A stretch of 64,000 nucleotides of DNA, from positions 437,889-501,888 of the forward strand of contig NZ_FXAO01000005.1 in NCBI RefSeq assembly GCF_900177645.1, written 5' to 3'. This document shows positions 18,612 through 27,915 of the stretch, one piece after another. Source of the stretch: Arenibacter troitsensis (lineage in GTDB: Bacteria; Bacteroidota; Bacteroidia; Flavobacteriales; Flavobacteriaceae). Under the pieces are notes generated by a model that was not told where the DNA came from, searched no databases, and saw only the letters and a program-made list of their open reading frames with translations. The position numbers were made by a program, and so were the translations under genes. Numbering within the stretch: the first letter of the stretch is position 1; the number at the start of each line of letters is the position of its first letter.

Positions 18612-18619
18612 CAAAAATA
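18612..18619 (-). promoter_or_regulatory. Possible -7 element of pdhA-pdhC
   Basis: On the minus strand this reads TATTTTTG, matching TAnnTTTG, about 63 bases upstream of the pdhA ATG. No -33 element at the usual spacing. Confidence 0.35.
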
Positions 18620-18734
18620 CATATATAAATCAATAGGAAAAAAAATTAAATCAAAAGCTTCGTATAAAGCTATTATATAAAACAAAATAAGGAATAGTTG
18701 AGAAATACCTAAAATTAAGGGTCATACTTCCCTC

Positions 18735-19220
18735 CTATTCAAGAAATGTAGCGTTAAAAGCTAAAGGAAGTATATCGGCCACAGAATTACATTTTAAAAT
18801 CTCCCCTGTTTCCCCAGACATCAGTATCGATATAGGCCTCATTTGTCTTATTTCGTATTCCGAAATGGACTGCCTACAATTACCACAAGGGGCGGCAGGT
18901 TTATTTACTACAAAATTCTTAGAAGTGGCGCTTATGGCAATGGCTTTGACACCTACACCAGGAAATTTTGCGGATGCGTAATAAATAGCCACTCTCTCCG
19001 CGCACAGACCAGAAGGATATGAGGCATTTTCCTGATTGTTGCCAATTACAATTTCATCATTATCCAACAATACCGCAGCTCCAACATTAAATTTTGAATA
19101 AGGGGAATAAGCATTCTGCCTAGCCTTTACCGCTTCACGCAATAAAACTTGGTCCTCCTGTTCCAGTTCATCCACGGATTCATAGACCATTAGATCAAAT
19201 ACCACCCTACGTAGTTTCAT
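18735..19220 (-). CDS. cdd: Cytidine deaminase
   Basis: Homotetrameric-type zinc deaminase of 161 residues converting cytidine and deoxycytidine to the uridine forms in pyrimidine salvage. Zinc ligand Cys73 and proton-shuttle Glu75 are in CAER. The other two zinc cysteines, Cys112 and Cys115, are in PCGNC. SPYSKFNVGAAV forms the substrate loop. The ATG at 19220 is preferred over a TTG two codons upstream. It lies between porV, from which it is separated by a terminator, and pdhA on the same strand. Confidence 0.94.
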   Translation of the reverse strand: MKLRRVVFDLMVYESVDELEQEDQVLLREAVKARQNAYSPYSKFNVGAAVLLDNDEIVIGNNQENASYPSGLCAERVAIYYASAKFPGVGVKAIAISATSKNFVVNKPAAPCGNCRQSISEYEIRQMRPISILMSGETGEILKCNSVADILPLAFNATFLE

Positions 19221-19253
19221 AACCAATTGATGTTAAACAAGTACCTAAAAATA

Positions 19254-19283
19254 AACAAAACCTGCTTGTTGGCAGGTTTTGTT
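19254..19283 (-). terminator. Intrinsic terminator after porV
   Basis: Perfect 12-bp stem (19254-19265 with 19272-19283), 6-nt loop. On the minus strand it is followed by a U-rich stretch. It lies 26 bases beyond the porV stop and separates porV from cdd. Confidence 0.85.
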
Positions 19284-19309
19284 ATTATGCTATATATTTT
19301 TATGGAACA

Positions 19310-20455
19310 TTAATCGTTAAAAAATTCTTCTCCCATATTGAATGTCAGGGAAAACCTAAGTGTATTCTCCAAAGGGTTTCTGACCTGGGAAGTGGAGAAC
19401 AAATAAGACAGATCTACTTGAGCGGATTTAAACCTAAAACCTGCACCCAAAGTGAAAAATTTTCTAGAACCTTTCAAATCGCTCTCATTAAAATATCCAG
19501 TTCTTAACATAAATGCATTTTGGTAAGTATATTCAGCACCAAGTGCCCATGTAAATTCTTTCAACTCCTCGCTAAAGCCATCGGGTGCATCGCCAAATGA
19601 TTTAAAAACGCCTTCAAAAAATGTAGTTTGTTGATATTCGTCATTATCCGTCCCGTCAATAACCCCGTCATCATTATAATCTTGAGGCGTTGGCACCATT
19701 AGTTTATTAAATTCAGTAGTAAGCCCAAGTACATTATCCTGATCCAAAATAAAATCAAAACCTAAACCCGCTTTCAAATTGGTAGGAAGAAAATTCTCTT
19801 GTCCCGCATCATCATACTTTATTTTACCTCCTAAATTTGAAATGTTGAAACCAGCCCTCCAGCGACCATCAAAACTATTGTATGCAATTTCCCTAGAGCG
19901 ATAATAGCCCGCCACATCAACAGAAAAAGTACTAGCGGCCTTTGAATCCTCGCTGCCGTTATCAGGCAATTTTAGATTTGAACTAATAAATCTACCTCCA
20001 ACGGCCATAGAAAAGGTTTCACTTAACTTTAAGGAATAGGAACCATCAAAAGCCAACTCGTTGGGTTTGGCCAATCTGGCCTGGTCCCCCGCGAATTGCC
20101 TGAGTTCAATTTCTCCCAAGGTAAAGTATCTGATACTTAAGGCAAAGGCACTTCGCTCATTAATTTTATTATGAAAGTTTGCACTCAACAAAGCTATGTC
20201 GGTAATTATACTTTCCAAATAAGGCGTATAACTTAACCCTATTCCCATTTTCCTTTCCGCAAATGCAAATTTTGCCGGATTCCACTGTTGCGAGAAAGCA
20301 TCGGTAGATGTCGCCACCCCCATATCTCCCATTCCCGAAGCCCTGGCATCTGCTGCTATTGTCAAAAATGGAACTGCCGTTGTAATAACCCTGTCCTCTT
20401 GCGCTGAAACTTTACCCAAAATAACGAACAGGAATAATATTGAAATTTTTCTCAT
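19310..20455 (-). CDS. porV: Type IX secretion system outer-membrane protein PorV
   Basis: Outer-membrane beta-barrel of 381 residues related to the FadL family. In the type IX secretion system it collects cargo from the translocon and delivers it to the PorU sortase for cleavage and anchoring. The start is at ATG 20455, leading into a signal peptide (LFLFVILGKVSAQ). The mature N-terminus RVITTAVPFLTIAADARASGMGD is the family's hallmark, and the rest shows alternating beta strands ending in an aromatic-rich strand (ENTLRFSLTFNMG). In Flavobacterium johnsoniae porU lies directly upstream. Here the upstream 425 bases are empty and gldJ follows divergently. Confidence 0.93.
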   Translation of the reverse strand: MRKISILFLFVILGKVSAQEDRVITTAVPFLTIAADARASGMGDMGVATSTDAFSQQWNPAKFAFAERKMGIGLSYTPYLESIITDIALLSANFHNKINERSAFALSIRYFTLGEIELRQFAGDQARLAKPNELAFDGSYSLKLSETFSMAVGGRFISSNLKLPDNGSEDSKAASTFSVDVAGYYRSREIAYNSFDGRWRAGFNISNLGGKIKYDDAGQENFLPTNLKAGLGFDFILDQDNVLGLTTEFNKLMVPTPQDYNDDGVIDGTDNDEYQQTTFFEGVFKSFGDAPDGFSEELKEFTWALGAEYTYQNAFMLRTGYFNESDLKGSRKFFTLGAGFRFKSAQVDLSYLFSTSQVRNPLENTLRFSLTFNMGEEFFND

Positions 20456-20880
20456 TTCTAATAGTCTATAAAATTTGGTCGTAAAACTCTTAAATTTAAC
20501 TGAATTATAAAGACAATTATAGTTCATATACATTAATTAACGACCATTTTAAAAATATCTTATGTGAACGGTGCAATAAATAGGATAATTTACCATTAAA
20601 ATATAAATATACGACTATCAATCTAATCTGGTTGCGCTCTACTGAGTTATTGTTTTTTATAAAAGAATTATTATTTATCCATACTATATTAAATTTTAAG
20701 TCGTTATTCATGTTAAGCGATGCTCTTTGCATGTTAAATAAATTATCATTTTTTTTCGTTTAACAAAATATTATGCCTTAATCATCGTTCTAAATGCCGA
20801 AAGCGACACAAAATATTAATAAAATATGAATCGCAAACTCCTTTAAATAGAAGTTTGTCCTTTGAACTCAAGTCCTAATT
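20456..20880 (+). other. Divergent gldJ/porV intergenic region, no gene seen
   Basis: This 425-base AT-rich region between two divergent type IX secretion genes holds no convincing ORF and no remnant of porU that I can recognise. A minus-strand open stretch at 20517-20732 has a composition unlike protein (rich in Asn, Ile and Lys). Promoters for porV and gldJ must lie here, but I see no clean TAnnTTTG box. Confidence 0.6.
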
Positions 20881-22545
20881 ATGAAAAAACAATTCATCAA
20901 AGTTGTACTCTCTTGCGCTATTGTAGCGGGTGGTTTTTCAAGTTGTAAAAACTCATCATCCTCTAAAAACGTCTCAAGGGCTACGGGCTGGAATATTAAC
21001 GCCAAGGAAGGTGGATTTCAGTACAATTCAGACTTTAAAGAGCAGGAAACTGCACCAGGTTTAGTGTTTGTAGAGGGAGGAACCTTTACAAAAGGTCAGG
21101 TTCAGGATGATGTGATGCACGAATGGAACAACACCCCTACCTCACAGCACGTGCAATCTTTCTATATGGATGAGACCGAAGTTACCAATGTTATGTATTT
21201 GGAATATTTGGATTACCTAAAAAGTGTATACCCTCCAGAAAATCCTAAATATGTACACATATACACTGGTGCATTACCAGATACCCTGGTATGGAGAAAC
21301 AGGTTGGGATTCAACGAAACTATGACCAATAACTATCTACGCCACCCGGCTTATGCTGAATATCCCGTAGTTGGTGTAAACTGGATCCAAGCGACCCAAT
21401 TTGCAGAATGGAGGACCGACCGTGTGAATGAAGTAATGCTGGAAAGAGAAGGCTATCTTTCAGAAGATGCCAAATACAAAGTAATTAATGGCGAGGCAGA
21501 AGGTGGCTTTAGCACGGAAGCCTATTTAAACAGACCGGAATCCGTATACAACGGACAGATAGACTCCTTACAAGGTAAAAAGAAAAGAGATTCAGTTTCC
21601 GTCTTTGCCAAAAGAAGCTCCGGGGTTATTTTACCGGAATATAGATTACCTACTGAGACGGAATGGGAATATGCAGCCCAGGCACAGATTGGAAGCAGGG
21701 AATACAACAACTACAGAGGTAGAAAAAAATATCCTTGGGAAGGAGATTATACCAGAAATGGACAAAGGGTTGGTAGAGGAGATCAATTGGCCAACTTTAA
21801 ACAAGGAAAAGGAGATTACGGCGGAATTGCAGGATGGTCCGATGATGGCGCCGATATTACCGCAGAAGTTAAATCTTACAAGCCCAATGATTTTGGATTA
21901 TATGACATGGCTGGAAACGTGGCCGAATGGGTTGCAGATGTCTACAGACCTATAGTGGACGATGAAGTAAGTGACTTCAACTATTTTCGAGGAAACGTTT
22001 ATATGAAAACAGCCATTGGAAAAGATGGAAAAGTAAATGTAATTCGCGATTCCATTGTGTACGACACATTGCCAAACGGTAAAGTAGTGGCGGTAAATTT
22101 ACCAGGTGAGATAAAAATGGTACCGGTAGATGAGGAAGAAACCTTCTTAAGGACCAACTTCTCGTCCAGTGACAACCGTGGATACAGGGACGGCGAACCA
22201 GGATCTACCAGATTTTATGACAGGTTTAGCGACGAGGACGAGGATGAAACAAATAAAAAGAAAATGTATGATTCACCTGTCAGCAAGGTACAGGTAGACT
22301 CTACCGGAAATATCATAAGAGCTTATGACAAATCCAATAACAGAACTTCCTTGATCAATGATGAGGTAAGAGTCTTCAAAGGAGGTTCATGGAGAGATAG
22401 GGCCTATTGGTTAGACCCTGCACAAAGAAGATATCTACCACAGTATATGTCAACAGATTACATTGGGTTTAGATGTGCCATGTCTAGAGTAGGTTCCAAG
22501 TCCAAAACAAAAAACAAGACCCCTAGAGGCAAGAAAGCCAAATAG
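20881..22545 (+). CDS. gldJ: Gliding motility / type IX secretion lipoprotein GldJ
   Basis: Lipoprotein of 554 residues needed for gliding and for stable GldK in the type IX secretion machine. The signal peptide ends in GGFSSC with lipidated Cys22. The rest is the SUMF1/formylglycine-enzyme fold (FVEGGTFTKGQ, MDETEVTNVMYLEY, PVVGVNWIQATQFAEWR, FGLYDMAGNVAEWV, GGSWRDRAYWLDP, GFRCAMSR). The two neighbouring catalytic cysteines of true formylglycine-generating enzymes are replaced in the segment WRDRAYWLDPAQRRYLP, so it is structural rather than a sulfatase maturase. The C-terminus is Lys-rich. It is divergent from porV, and murF follows after a terminator. Confidence 0.95.
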   Translation: MKKQFIKVVLSCAIVAGGFSSCKNSSSSKNVSRATGWNINAKEGGFQYNSDFKEQETAPGLVFVEGGTFTKGQVQDDVMHEWNNTPTSQHVQSFYMDETEVTNVMYLEYLDYLKSVYPPENPKYVHIYTGALPDTLVWRNRLGFNETMTNNYLRHPAYAEYPVVGVNWIQATQFAEWRTDRVNEVMLEREGYLSEDAKYKVINGEAEGGFSTEAYLNRPESVYNGQIDSLQGKKKRDSVSVFAKRSSGVILPEYRLPTETEWEYAAQAQIGSREYNNYRGRKKYPWEGDYTRNGQRVGRGDQLANFKQGKGDYGGIAGWSDDGADITAEVKSYKPNDFGLYDMAGNVAEWVADVYRPIVDDEVSDFNYFRGNVYMKTAIGKDGKVNVIRDSIVYDTLPNGKVVAVNLPGEIKMVPVDEEETFLRTNFSSSDNRGYRDGEPGSTRFYDRFSDEDEDETNKKKMYDSPVSKVQVDSTGNIIRAYDKSNNRTSLINDEVRVFKGGSWRDRAYWLDPAQRRYLPQYMSTDYIGFRCAMSRVGSKSKTKNKTPRGKKAK

Positions 22546-22564
22546 GCATAATAAATATATGAAG

Positions 22565-22591
22565 AAGCCCTTTTTAAAAAGGGCTTTTTTT
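22565..22591 (+). terminator. Intrinsic terminator after gldJ
   Basis: Perfect palindromic stem AAGCCCTTTT / AAAAGGGCTT ending in seven T residues, 20 bases after the gldJ stop and just before murF. It limits read-through from gldJ into murF. Confidence 0.85.
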
Positions 22592-22604
22592 ATATCTTAG
22601 TTTT

Positions 22605-23879
22605 ATGACAATAGAACATTTGCACCATCTCTTTTTAGAGTTTCCCCTAGTTTGTACAGACACTAGAAAAATAAGTCCTAATTGCATTTTTTTTGCCTTA
22701 AAGGGAGATAATTTTAATGGCAACACCTATGCAGCACAAGCTCTTGAAAAGGGCGCATCATACGCCATAGTAGATGAAGAGGAATTTGCAGGCCACGACA
22801 AGGCCATATTGGTAAATAATGTACTGAATACACTCCAAGAACTTTCCCAATTTCACAGGAATTATTGCAAAGCAAAGGTAATTGGTCTTACTGGAAGTAA
22901 TGGCAAAACCACTACAAAAGAACTTATTACCGCTGTTCTATCAAGAAAATACAAAACTATTGCTACAAAGGGCAATTTAAACAATCATATAGGTGTACCA
23001 TTAACACTACTTTCCATTACCCCGGATACGGAAATGGCCATCGTTGAGATGGGCGCCAACCACCTTAAGGAAATAGAGTTCCTTTGTAAGTTGGCCATGC
23101 CCGATTTTGGATATATTACCAATTTTGGCAAAGCACATCTGGAGGGTTTTGGAAGTGAGGAAGGAGTAATAAAAGGCAAAAGCGAGCTTTACGACTATTT
23201 AACCAGCAACGATAAATCTATTTTTTTTAATGCCGACGACCCCATTCAAAAAGAAAAACTATCTAAGGTCATCAAGAAATTTGGGTATAGCCAAAACAAA
23301 AGTGAATTCTTTGGAATAAAGCTTATTGGCGCTGATCCATTTGTTAAAATTGCTGTAGATGATATCCAAATCACAACCCAACTGGTGGGCAGCTATAATT
23401 TTACCAATTGCTGTGCCGCAATATTAATTGGAAAATATTTTAATGTTGAGTTAGATGAAATAAAAAGAGGTATTGAAAATTACATTCCCCAAAACAATCG
23501 ATCACAAATAATCAAAAAAAATGGCCACCATATAATTCTGGATGCCTATAATGCCAACCCAACGAGTATGAAGGCCGCCTTGGAAAACTTTCAGCAATTA
23601 AAGGCCGATAATAAGATTGCATTCTTGGGAGACATGTTCGAATTGGGAAAAACGGCGGAAAAAGAACATCAGGAAATATCCAATATAGCCACCAATATGA
23701 AATTTGACCAAGTGTTTTTAATTGGGGAAAACTTTTTCAAGACAAAAAGTGACCTAAGGAAATTCAAGTCATTTGACCATCTTAGGGAAACACTTAATAA
23801 CAAAACCTTGAAAAACGCCACAATCTTGATAAAAGGATCCCGGGGCATGGCATTGGAAAGAATACTCGATTTAATATAA
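22605..23879 (+). CDS. murF: UDP-N-acetylmuramoyl-tripeptide--D-alanyl-D-alanine ligase
   Basis: Cytoplasmic Mur ligase of 424 residues that adds D-Ala-D-Ala to the UDP-MurNAc tripeptide in peptidoglycan synthesis. The N-terminal UDP-binding domain (about 1-85) includes CTDTRKISPNCIFFALKG. The ATP P-loop GLTGSNGKTTTKE starts at about residue 94. The central domain has MGANHLKEIEFL and NFGKAHLEGFG, and the C-terminal domain contains DAYNANPTSMKAAL, the MurF hallmark. The ATG at 22605 lies 14 bases after the gldJ terminator's T run. A weak terminator follows, then a tRNA gene on the other strand. Confidence 0.95.
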   Translation: MTIEHLHHLFLEFPLVCTDTRKISPNCIFFALKGDNFNGNTYAAQALEKGASYAIVDEEEFAGHDKAILVNNVLNTLQELSQFHRNYCKAKVIGLTGSNGKTTTKELITAVLSRKYKTIATKGNLNNHIGVPLTLLSITPDTEMAIVEMGANHLKEIEFLCKLAMPDFGYITNFGKAHLEGFGSEEGVIKGKSELYDYLTSNDKSIFFNADDPIQKEKLSKVIKKFGYSQNKSEFFGIKLIGADPFVKIAVDDIQITTQLVGSYNFTNCCAAILIGKYFNVELDEIKRGIENYIPQNNRSQIIKKNGHHIILDAYNANPTSMKAALENFQQLKADNKIAFLGDMFELGKTAEKEHQEISNIATNMKFDQVFLIGENFFKTKSDLRKFKSFDHLRETLNNKTLKNATILIKGSRGMALERILDLI

Positions 23880-23899
23880 CCTGTAAAAATTAGGTTTTT
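23878..23899 (+). terminator. Weak terminator at the murF stop
   Basis: A short 5-bp stem AACCT/AGGTT with a 9-nt loop, followed by TTT, overlaps the murF stop codon. It sits directly before the 3' end of the convergent tRNA-Val gene. Confidence 0.4.
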
Positions 23900-23900
23900 G

Positions 23901-23975
23901 TGGGACATACTGGATTCGAACCAGTGACCTCTGCCCTGTCAAGGCAGCGCTCTAAACCAACTGAGCTAATACCCC
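23901..23975 (-). tRNA. tRNA-Val (anticodon GAC)
   Basis: Full 75-nt cloverleaf on the minus strand. The acceptor stem GGGGTAT pairs with ATGTCCC (two G-U pairs), discriminator A, D arm GCTC/GAGC, and anticodon stem CTGCC/GGCAG around TTGACAG, giving GAC. The T arm contains GGTTCGAATCC. The CCA end is not encoded. GAC reads valine codons GUC and GUU. Confidence 0.93.
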
Positions 23976-24197
23976 ATTCCCTGTAACAACAGAAAAAATA
24001 GTTCGCCAAAATTACACCAATTTTAAGAGTTTAAAACAACCTTGGAAAGTTTTTTTCAATAATTTGATCCTTTGGAATTCAAAATCCCTTTCTCAACTAT
24101 TGAAGCAAAGGCAATAGGCCTCCACTTCAGAACCATACCGCAACACCTTCTTAAAGAATAAATCAATACTCAATGAATTTGAATGGAATCCATTACT

Positions 24198-25667
24198 TTA
24201 TTTCGATTTCCCAAATCTGAATACCTCAGAAGGCGTTCTAGCCCTTTCCAAAATACTTTCCATTTCAGAAACAACCTCTGGAAAATCGGCTGCCACATTA
24301 TTGGCCTCTCCCGTGTCCTGGGACAAATCATATAGCTCTATCCTGGCATCCGGATTCTGTAGAACATTGTACTTCACCGCCTTCCAGTCCCCCATTCTAA
24401 CCGCTTGCCTCCCCCCTTTTTCATGAAACTCCCAATACAAATACTCGTGTTCCTTTTGTTCCGTGGAATTACCTAGCAAGGTGGGCAATAGGGAAATCCC
24501 ATCCAAACCTGGGGTTTCCTTTACCCCCGCAATTTCCGCCAAAGTGGGAAAGACATCCCAAAATGCCGAAACATGGTCCGTAACGGTTCCCGGTTTAATC
24601 TTATTGGGCCATTTAATCAACATAGGTACACGAATACCACCTTCGTACAAATCCCTTTTATATCCCTTTAACAAACCATTGCTATCAAAATAATCCGGAT
24701 CTGCCCCGCCCTCTAAATGTGGACCATTATCCGATGTAAAAATTATGATGGTATTGTCCGCTATTCCCAAATCGCTTACCTTCTGAACAATTTCACCTAC
24801 CTGTTCGTCCAAGATACTCACCATGGCCGCAAAGGCAGCATGGCTTTCTGTTTGGGAACCATACCCCCCTATTTTATACTTAGGGCCTTCATCTATTCCT
24901 TTATATACTTTTTCTGGCAAATACTTTCCTCTAAATCTGTTCAGCACCTCCTCTGGGGCCACCAACTCTGCATGTGGAATTATTGATGGTACATACGCAA
25001 AAAATGGTCTATCCTTATTCTCCTCTATAAACTGCAATGCCTTTTCATGAATAAGACTAGGAGCATAAATACCTTTTTTGGTACCGGAATTCTGCGGTAG
25101 CACTATAGAGTCTTGATTGGACCACAAATGAAGGGGATAATAATTATGCCCTATAGTTTGACAATTGTATCCATAAAAAGTATCAAATCCTTGGTTATTG
25201 GGATCACCTTCCGACCCTGGATAGCCCAACCCCCATTTTCCAAAAGCACCGGTGCTATAACCGGCTTTCTTTAACACTTCTGCAATGGTAAGGGTACTAT
25301 CTGGAATAGGAAATTGACCTTCAGGCTTAATACCATAATTTCCTCTAACCACCGTATGCCCAGTATGCATACCCGTCATAAGCGCAGATCTGGACGGAGC
25401 ACAAACAGTACTCCCGGAATAATGTTGGGTAAAAAGCATTCCCTGTGCAGCCAATTTATCAATATTTGGAGTTTGAAATTTTTTTTGACCATAAACACTA
25501 AGATCCCCATACCCCAAATCATCGGCAAGAATATAAATAATATTTGGCGGGACAATTGTTTTTGAAACTTGCGCAGAACCTCCAACAGAAGATTTCTTTT
25601 CCATTTTACATGAAGACAATCCCATTACAGCAATTATCATCAACCCATAAACAACTTTAAAGTCCAT
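24198..25667 (-). CDS. S1-family sulfatase, lipoprotein
   Basis: Arylsulfatase-type hydrolase of 489 residues that removes sulfate esters from an unknown substrate in the periplasm or at the outer membrane. A lipoprotein signal ends at Cys20 (MGLSSCK). Calcium ligands Asp49/Asp50 are in LADDLGYGD. The maturation motif C-A-P-S-R is at 89-93, with Cys89 the formylglycine precursor. GKWGLG and the later metal ligands in SDNGPH and KRDLYEGG are also present. It is an isolated sulfatase in the small accessory segment between two tRNA-Val genes, away from the large sulfatase locus, and convergent in gene order with murF. The nearest upstream sequence is a decayed gene on the same strand. Confidence 0.94.
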   Translation of the reverse strand: MDFKVVYGLMIIAVMGLSSCKMEKKSSVGGSAQVSKTIVPPNIIYILADDLGYGDLSVYGQKKFQTPNIDKLAAQGMLFTQHYSGSTVCAPSRSALMTGMHTGHTVVRGNYGIKPEGQFPIPDSTLTIAEVLKKAGYSTGAFGKWGLGYPGSEGDPNNQGFDTFYGYNCQTIGHNYYPLHLWSNQDSIVLPQNSGTKKGIYAPSLIHEKALQFIEENKDRPFFAYVPSIIPHAELVAPEEVLNRFRGKYLPEKVYKGIDEGPKYKIGGYGSQTESHAAFAAMVSILDEQVGEIVQKVSDLGIADNTIIIFTSDNGPHLEGGADPDYFDSNGLLKGYKRDLYEGGIRVPMLIKWPNKIKPGTVTDHVSAFWDVFPTLAEIAGVKETPGLDGISLLPTLLGNSTEQKEHEYLYWEFHEKGGRQAVRMGDWKAVKYNVLQNPDARIELYDLSQDTGEANNVAADFPEVVSEMESILERARTPSEVFRFGKSK

Positions 25668-25762
25668 TACCTATTTATTTATGATAAACATACGGAGAAT
25701 TATAATAAATCACGGGTAGAAATATTAAAAACCAATCGACACAATCCCCATTGACATCCTTT

Positions 25763-26149
25763 TTAGTTTGTAGGCGTTCGTTCAGGCTTAAAAGGAACGT
25801 TAAATTTAGGATCATGAAACCAATTTACCGAGGAAATCACCTCTATGACCATGGGTTTACCTCCTAACTGCTCCCCTTTATACTGCCATATTACATCCTT
25901 GGCATCCGGAAAATCCTGGCCTTCCAATTGTACCAAAAACAACCTATTCAATAAAGTGTTCTTGGGCATACCTGCTATTAAAAGTCTAATGATAGATGCT
26001 TAAAATCCGTTAAGGTGAATATACACCATTCCTTTCATCATGAAAACGCAATAGTGGCCGTATCCCCAAAAGCCATAATCTCCAACAGCTCCACATAATT
26101 GTCAATACGCCAGGAATTGAACAATTCACCAATGGTCTCCAATTTTTTA
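25763..26149 (-). pseudogene. Decayed gene of unknown family (frameshift plus in-frame stop)
   Basis: Read on the minus strand from about 26149, one frame gives a protein-like stretch (ETIGELFNSWRIDNYVELL, then EIMAFGDTATIAF). The frame breaks near 26035-26045 and continues in another frame (MMKGMVYIHLNGF) to a stop at 26000-26002. The same frame resumes as ASIIRLLIAGMPKNTLLNRLF and runs to 25763 through 68 residues from the internal Met. Amino-acid composition is normal throughout, unlike random AT-rich sequence. No start codon is visible at the upstream edge, because an in-frame stop lies just beyond it, so the 5' end is also lost. I do not recognise the family. Confidence 0.45.
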
Positions 26150-26349
26150 GTTCTATTTTATATTTTATAAATATGGATTTTATTGTTGCCGATACTACCC
26201 AAGTTACGATAATGAGGATTATGTCCTTACATTTAATCCTTCGAATATACCATCTTCAATATAATTTCAATTCAAATTAGAAATCAGTGAAATTTAAAGT
26301 AAATTTATCACTATCACATCTTAAGAAACATCAATAAATAGTTGTCCTT

Positions 26350-27582
26350 TTGAAATTTTATATCCTCATTTTAATCAGTCTTATCAATTACCACAACCTC
26401 TTTTCCCAGAAACAAAATATCAAAGTAGTGTTTGTTATTGTTGATGGCATCTCTGCCGACGTCTTGGAAAAATTGGAAACACCCCAGCTCGATGCCATAG
26501 CTATAAATGGTGGTTATACCCGCGCCTATGTTGGAGGTGAAAAAGATGGCTATTCAGAAACTCCTACCATTTCTGCAGTTGGATACAACAGTTTGTTAAC
26601 CGGTACTTGGGCCAATAAACACAATGTGTGGGACAACAGTATCGAAGATCCCAATTACAACTATTGGACAGTTTTCAGATACGCCAAAGAAAATAGGCCG
26701 GAATTGAAAACAGCGGTTTTCTCGACTTGGCTGGACAATAGGACAAAATTAGTTGGGGAGGGTCTTCCCCAAACCAATTACTTAAAATTAAATTATCATT
26801 TTGACGGCCTTGAATTGGATACCATAAATTACCCACATGATGAAGACCGACTTTACATACATAAAATAGATGAATTGGTAGTAGAGGAAGCTTGCAAGTA
26901 TATAAAGGATGAAAGTCCGGACCTTTCGTGGGTGTACCTTGAATATACCGATGATATGGGCCATAAATATGGCGATAGCCAGGAATTTCACAATGCCATT
27001 GCCATAATGGATAATCAAATTGGGCACATATATAAAGCCATGGAGTATAGAAGAAAGACACATGACGAAAATTGGCAGATATTTATCACTACAGATCATG
27101 GCAGGGATAGTGAAACTGGCAAAGGACATGGAGGACAATCAGACCGGGAACGCCTGACTTGGATCGTAACCGATGCCAATGATTTAAATGACTATTTTAA
27201 GATCGAAACCCCGGGCATAATCGATATCTTACCAACAATGCTTAGAAGTCTGGAAATTTCCCCAGAGCGTAATAGGAGGTTTGAAATTGACGGGGCTCCT
27301 ATTACAGGGCCACTTTCAGTGAGCAGTTTAAAAGCAAAGATTCAAGGCAAAAATTTATATCTTAACTGGAAGACCTACAATCAGGACAAAAGGCTTAAAA
27401 TTTACCTAAGTACGGAGAATGGTTTTAAAAATGGAATATACGACCACTATATATTGGTTAAAAAAGTGAAGGGAAACAGTCATAGTACCAAAATCGATGT
27501 AAGCAAATATCCTTCCGATTATTATAAAATTGTCATAGAAGGAAAGCACAATTCTTCCAATACTTGGTTGTTAAGCGAATAG
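26350..27582 (+). CDS. Alkaline phosphatase superfamily protein, NPP/phosphodiesterase-like, exported
   Basis: Predicted hydrolase of 410 residues with a signal peptide ending near NLFSQ. The start is a TTG at 26350 that leads straight into the signal, as no in-frame ATG lies near. The fold's landmarks are present: [12 protein letters not shown] (first metal Asp), the nucleophile region [17 protein letters not shown] with Thr73, a TDDMGHKYG metal site, TTDHGRD and GHGGQSDRE. This resembles type I phosphodiesterase/nucleotide pyrophosphatase proteins. It lacks a C-x-P-x-R sulfatase motif and the PafA Lys/Arg pair. Residues about 320-410 look like a separate beta-rich, possibly Fn3-like module ([16 protein letters not shown]). 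It sits in the accessory segment between the two tRNA-Val genes. The substrate is unknown. Confidence 0.82.
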   Translation: MKFYILILISLINYHNLFSQKQNIKVVFVIVDGISADVLEKLETPQLDAIAINGGYTRAYVGGEKDGYSETPTISAVGYNSLLTGTWANKHNVWDNSIEDPNYNYWTVFRYAKENRPELKTAVFSTWLDNRTKLVGEGLPQTNYLKLNYHFDGLELDTINYPHDEDRLYIHKIDELVVEEACKYIKDESPDLSWVYLEYTDDMGHKYGDSQEFHNAIAIMDNQIGHIYKAMEYRRKTHDENWQIFITTDHGRDSETGKGHGGQSDRERLTWIVTDANDLNDYFKIETPGIIDILPTMLRSLEISPERNRRFEIDGAPITGPLSVSSLKAKIQGKNLYLNWKTYNQDKRLKIYLSTENGFKNGIYDHYILVKKVKGNSHSTKIDVSKYPSDYYKIVIEGKHNSSNTWLLSE

Positions 27583-27915
27583 ATTCGTCCATTGTATATT
27601 ATTAAATTGGACTACCACAGGACTGATGGTAAAACTTTGGAAAAGGCTATTTCCATAAAACCGATTGTGCAGAAAATCCTACCATTTATACATTTCCAGT
27701 TTCTACCAGAGTTTATACTCCCTATCTTTACTGAAAATTAAATTGATACAATAGTCAAAGCTTTATATTCATATAATTTTTGAACCAAACCGGATTACCG
27801 ATTCAGAACTTAGACCAATTTTTTTTAGAATAATTATATAACCTATTGAAATAATTTTATAACATATTGCTTCCCCTATTTTCGACATTTGCATAACACC
27901 CAAAAAATCTATATC
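27583..27915 (+). other. Gene-poor stretch after the phosphodiesterase-like gene
   Basis: No RNA gene, terminator or convincing gene is visible. One frame is open from about 27607 to 27741 on the + strand without a start codon (reading DYHRTDGKTLEKAISIK and on), which could be another decayed fragment or chance. Confidence 0.35.

Noticed and set aside
20517..20732. 71-codon minus-strand frame upstream of porV, considered as a porU remnant
   Set aside because: No match to C25 peptidase or sorting-domain motifs; composition is that of random AT-rich sequence.
20881..22545. GldJ as the sulfatase-maturing formylglycine enzyme
   Set aside because: Family is gliding/T9SS GldJ and the active-site cysteine pair is not present.
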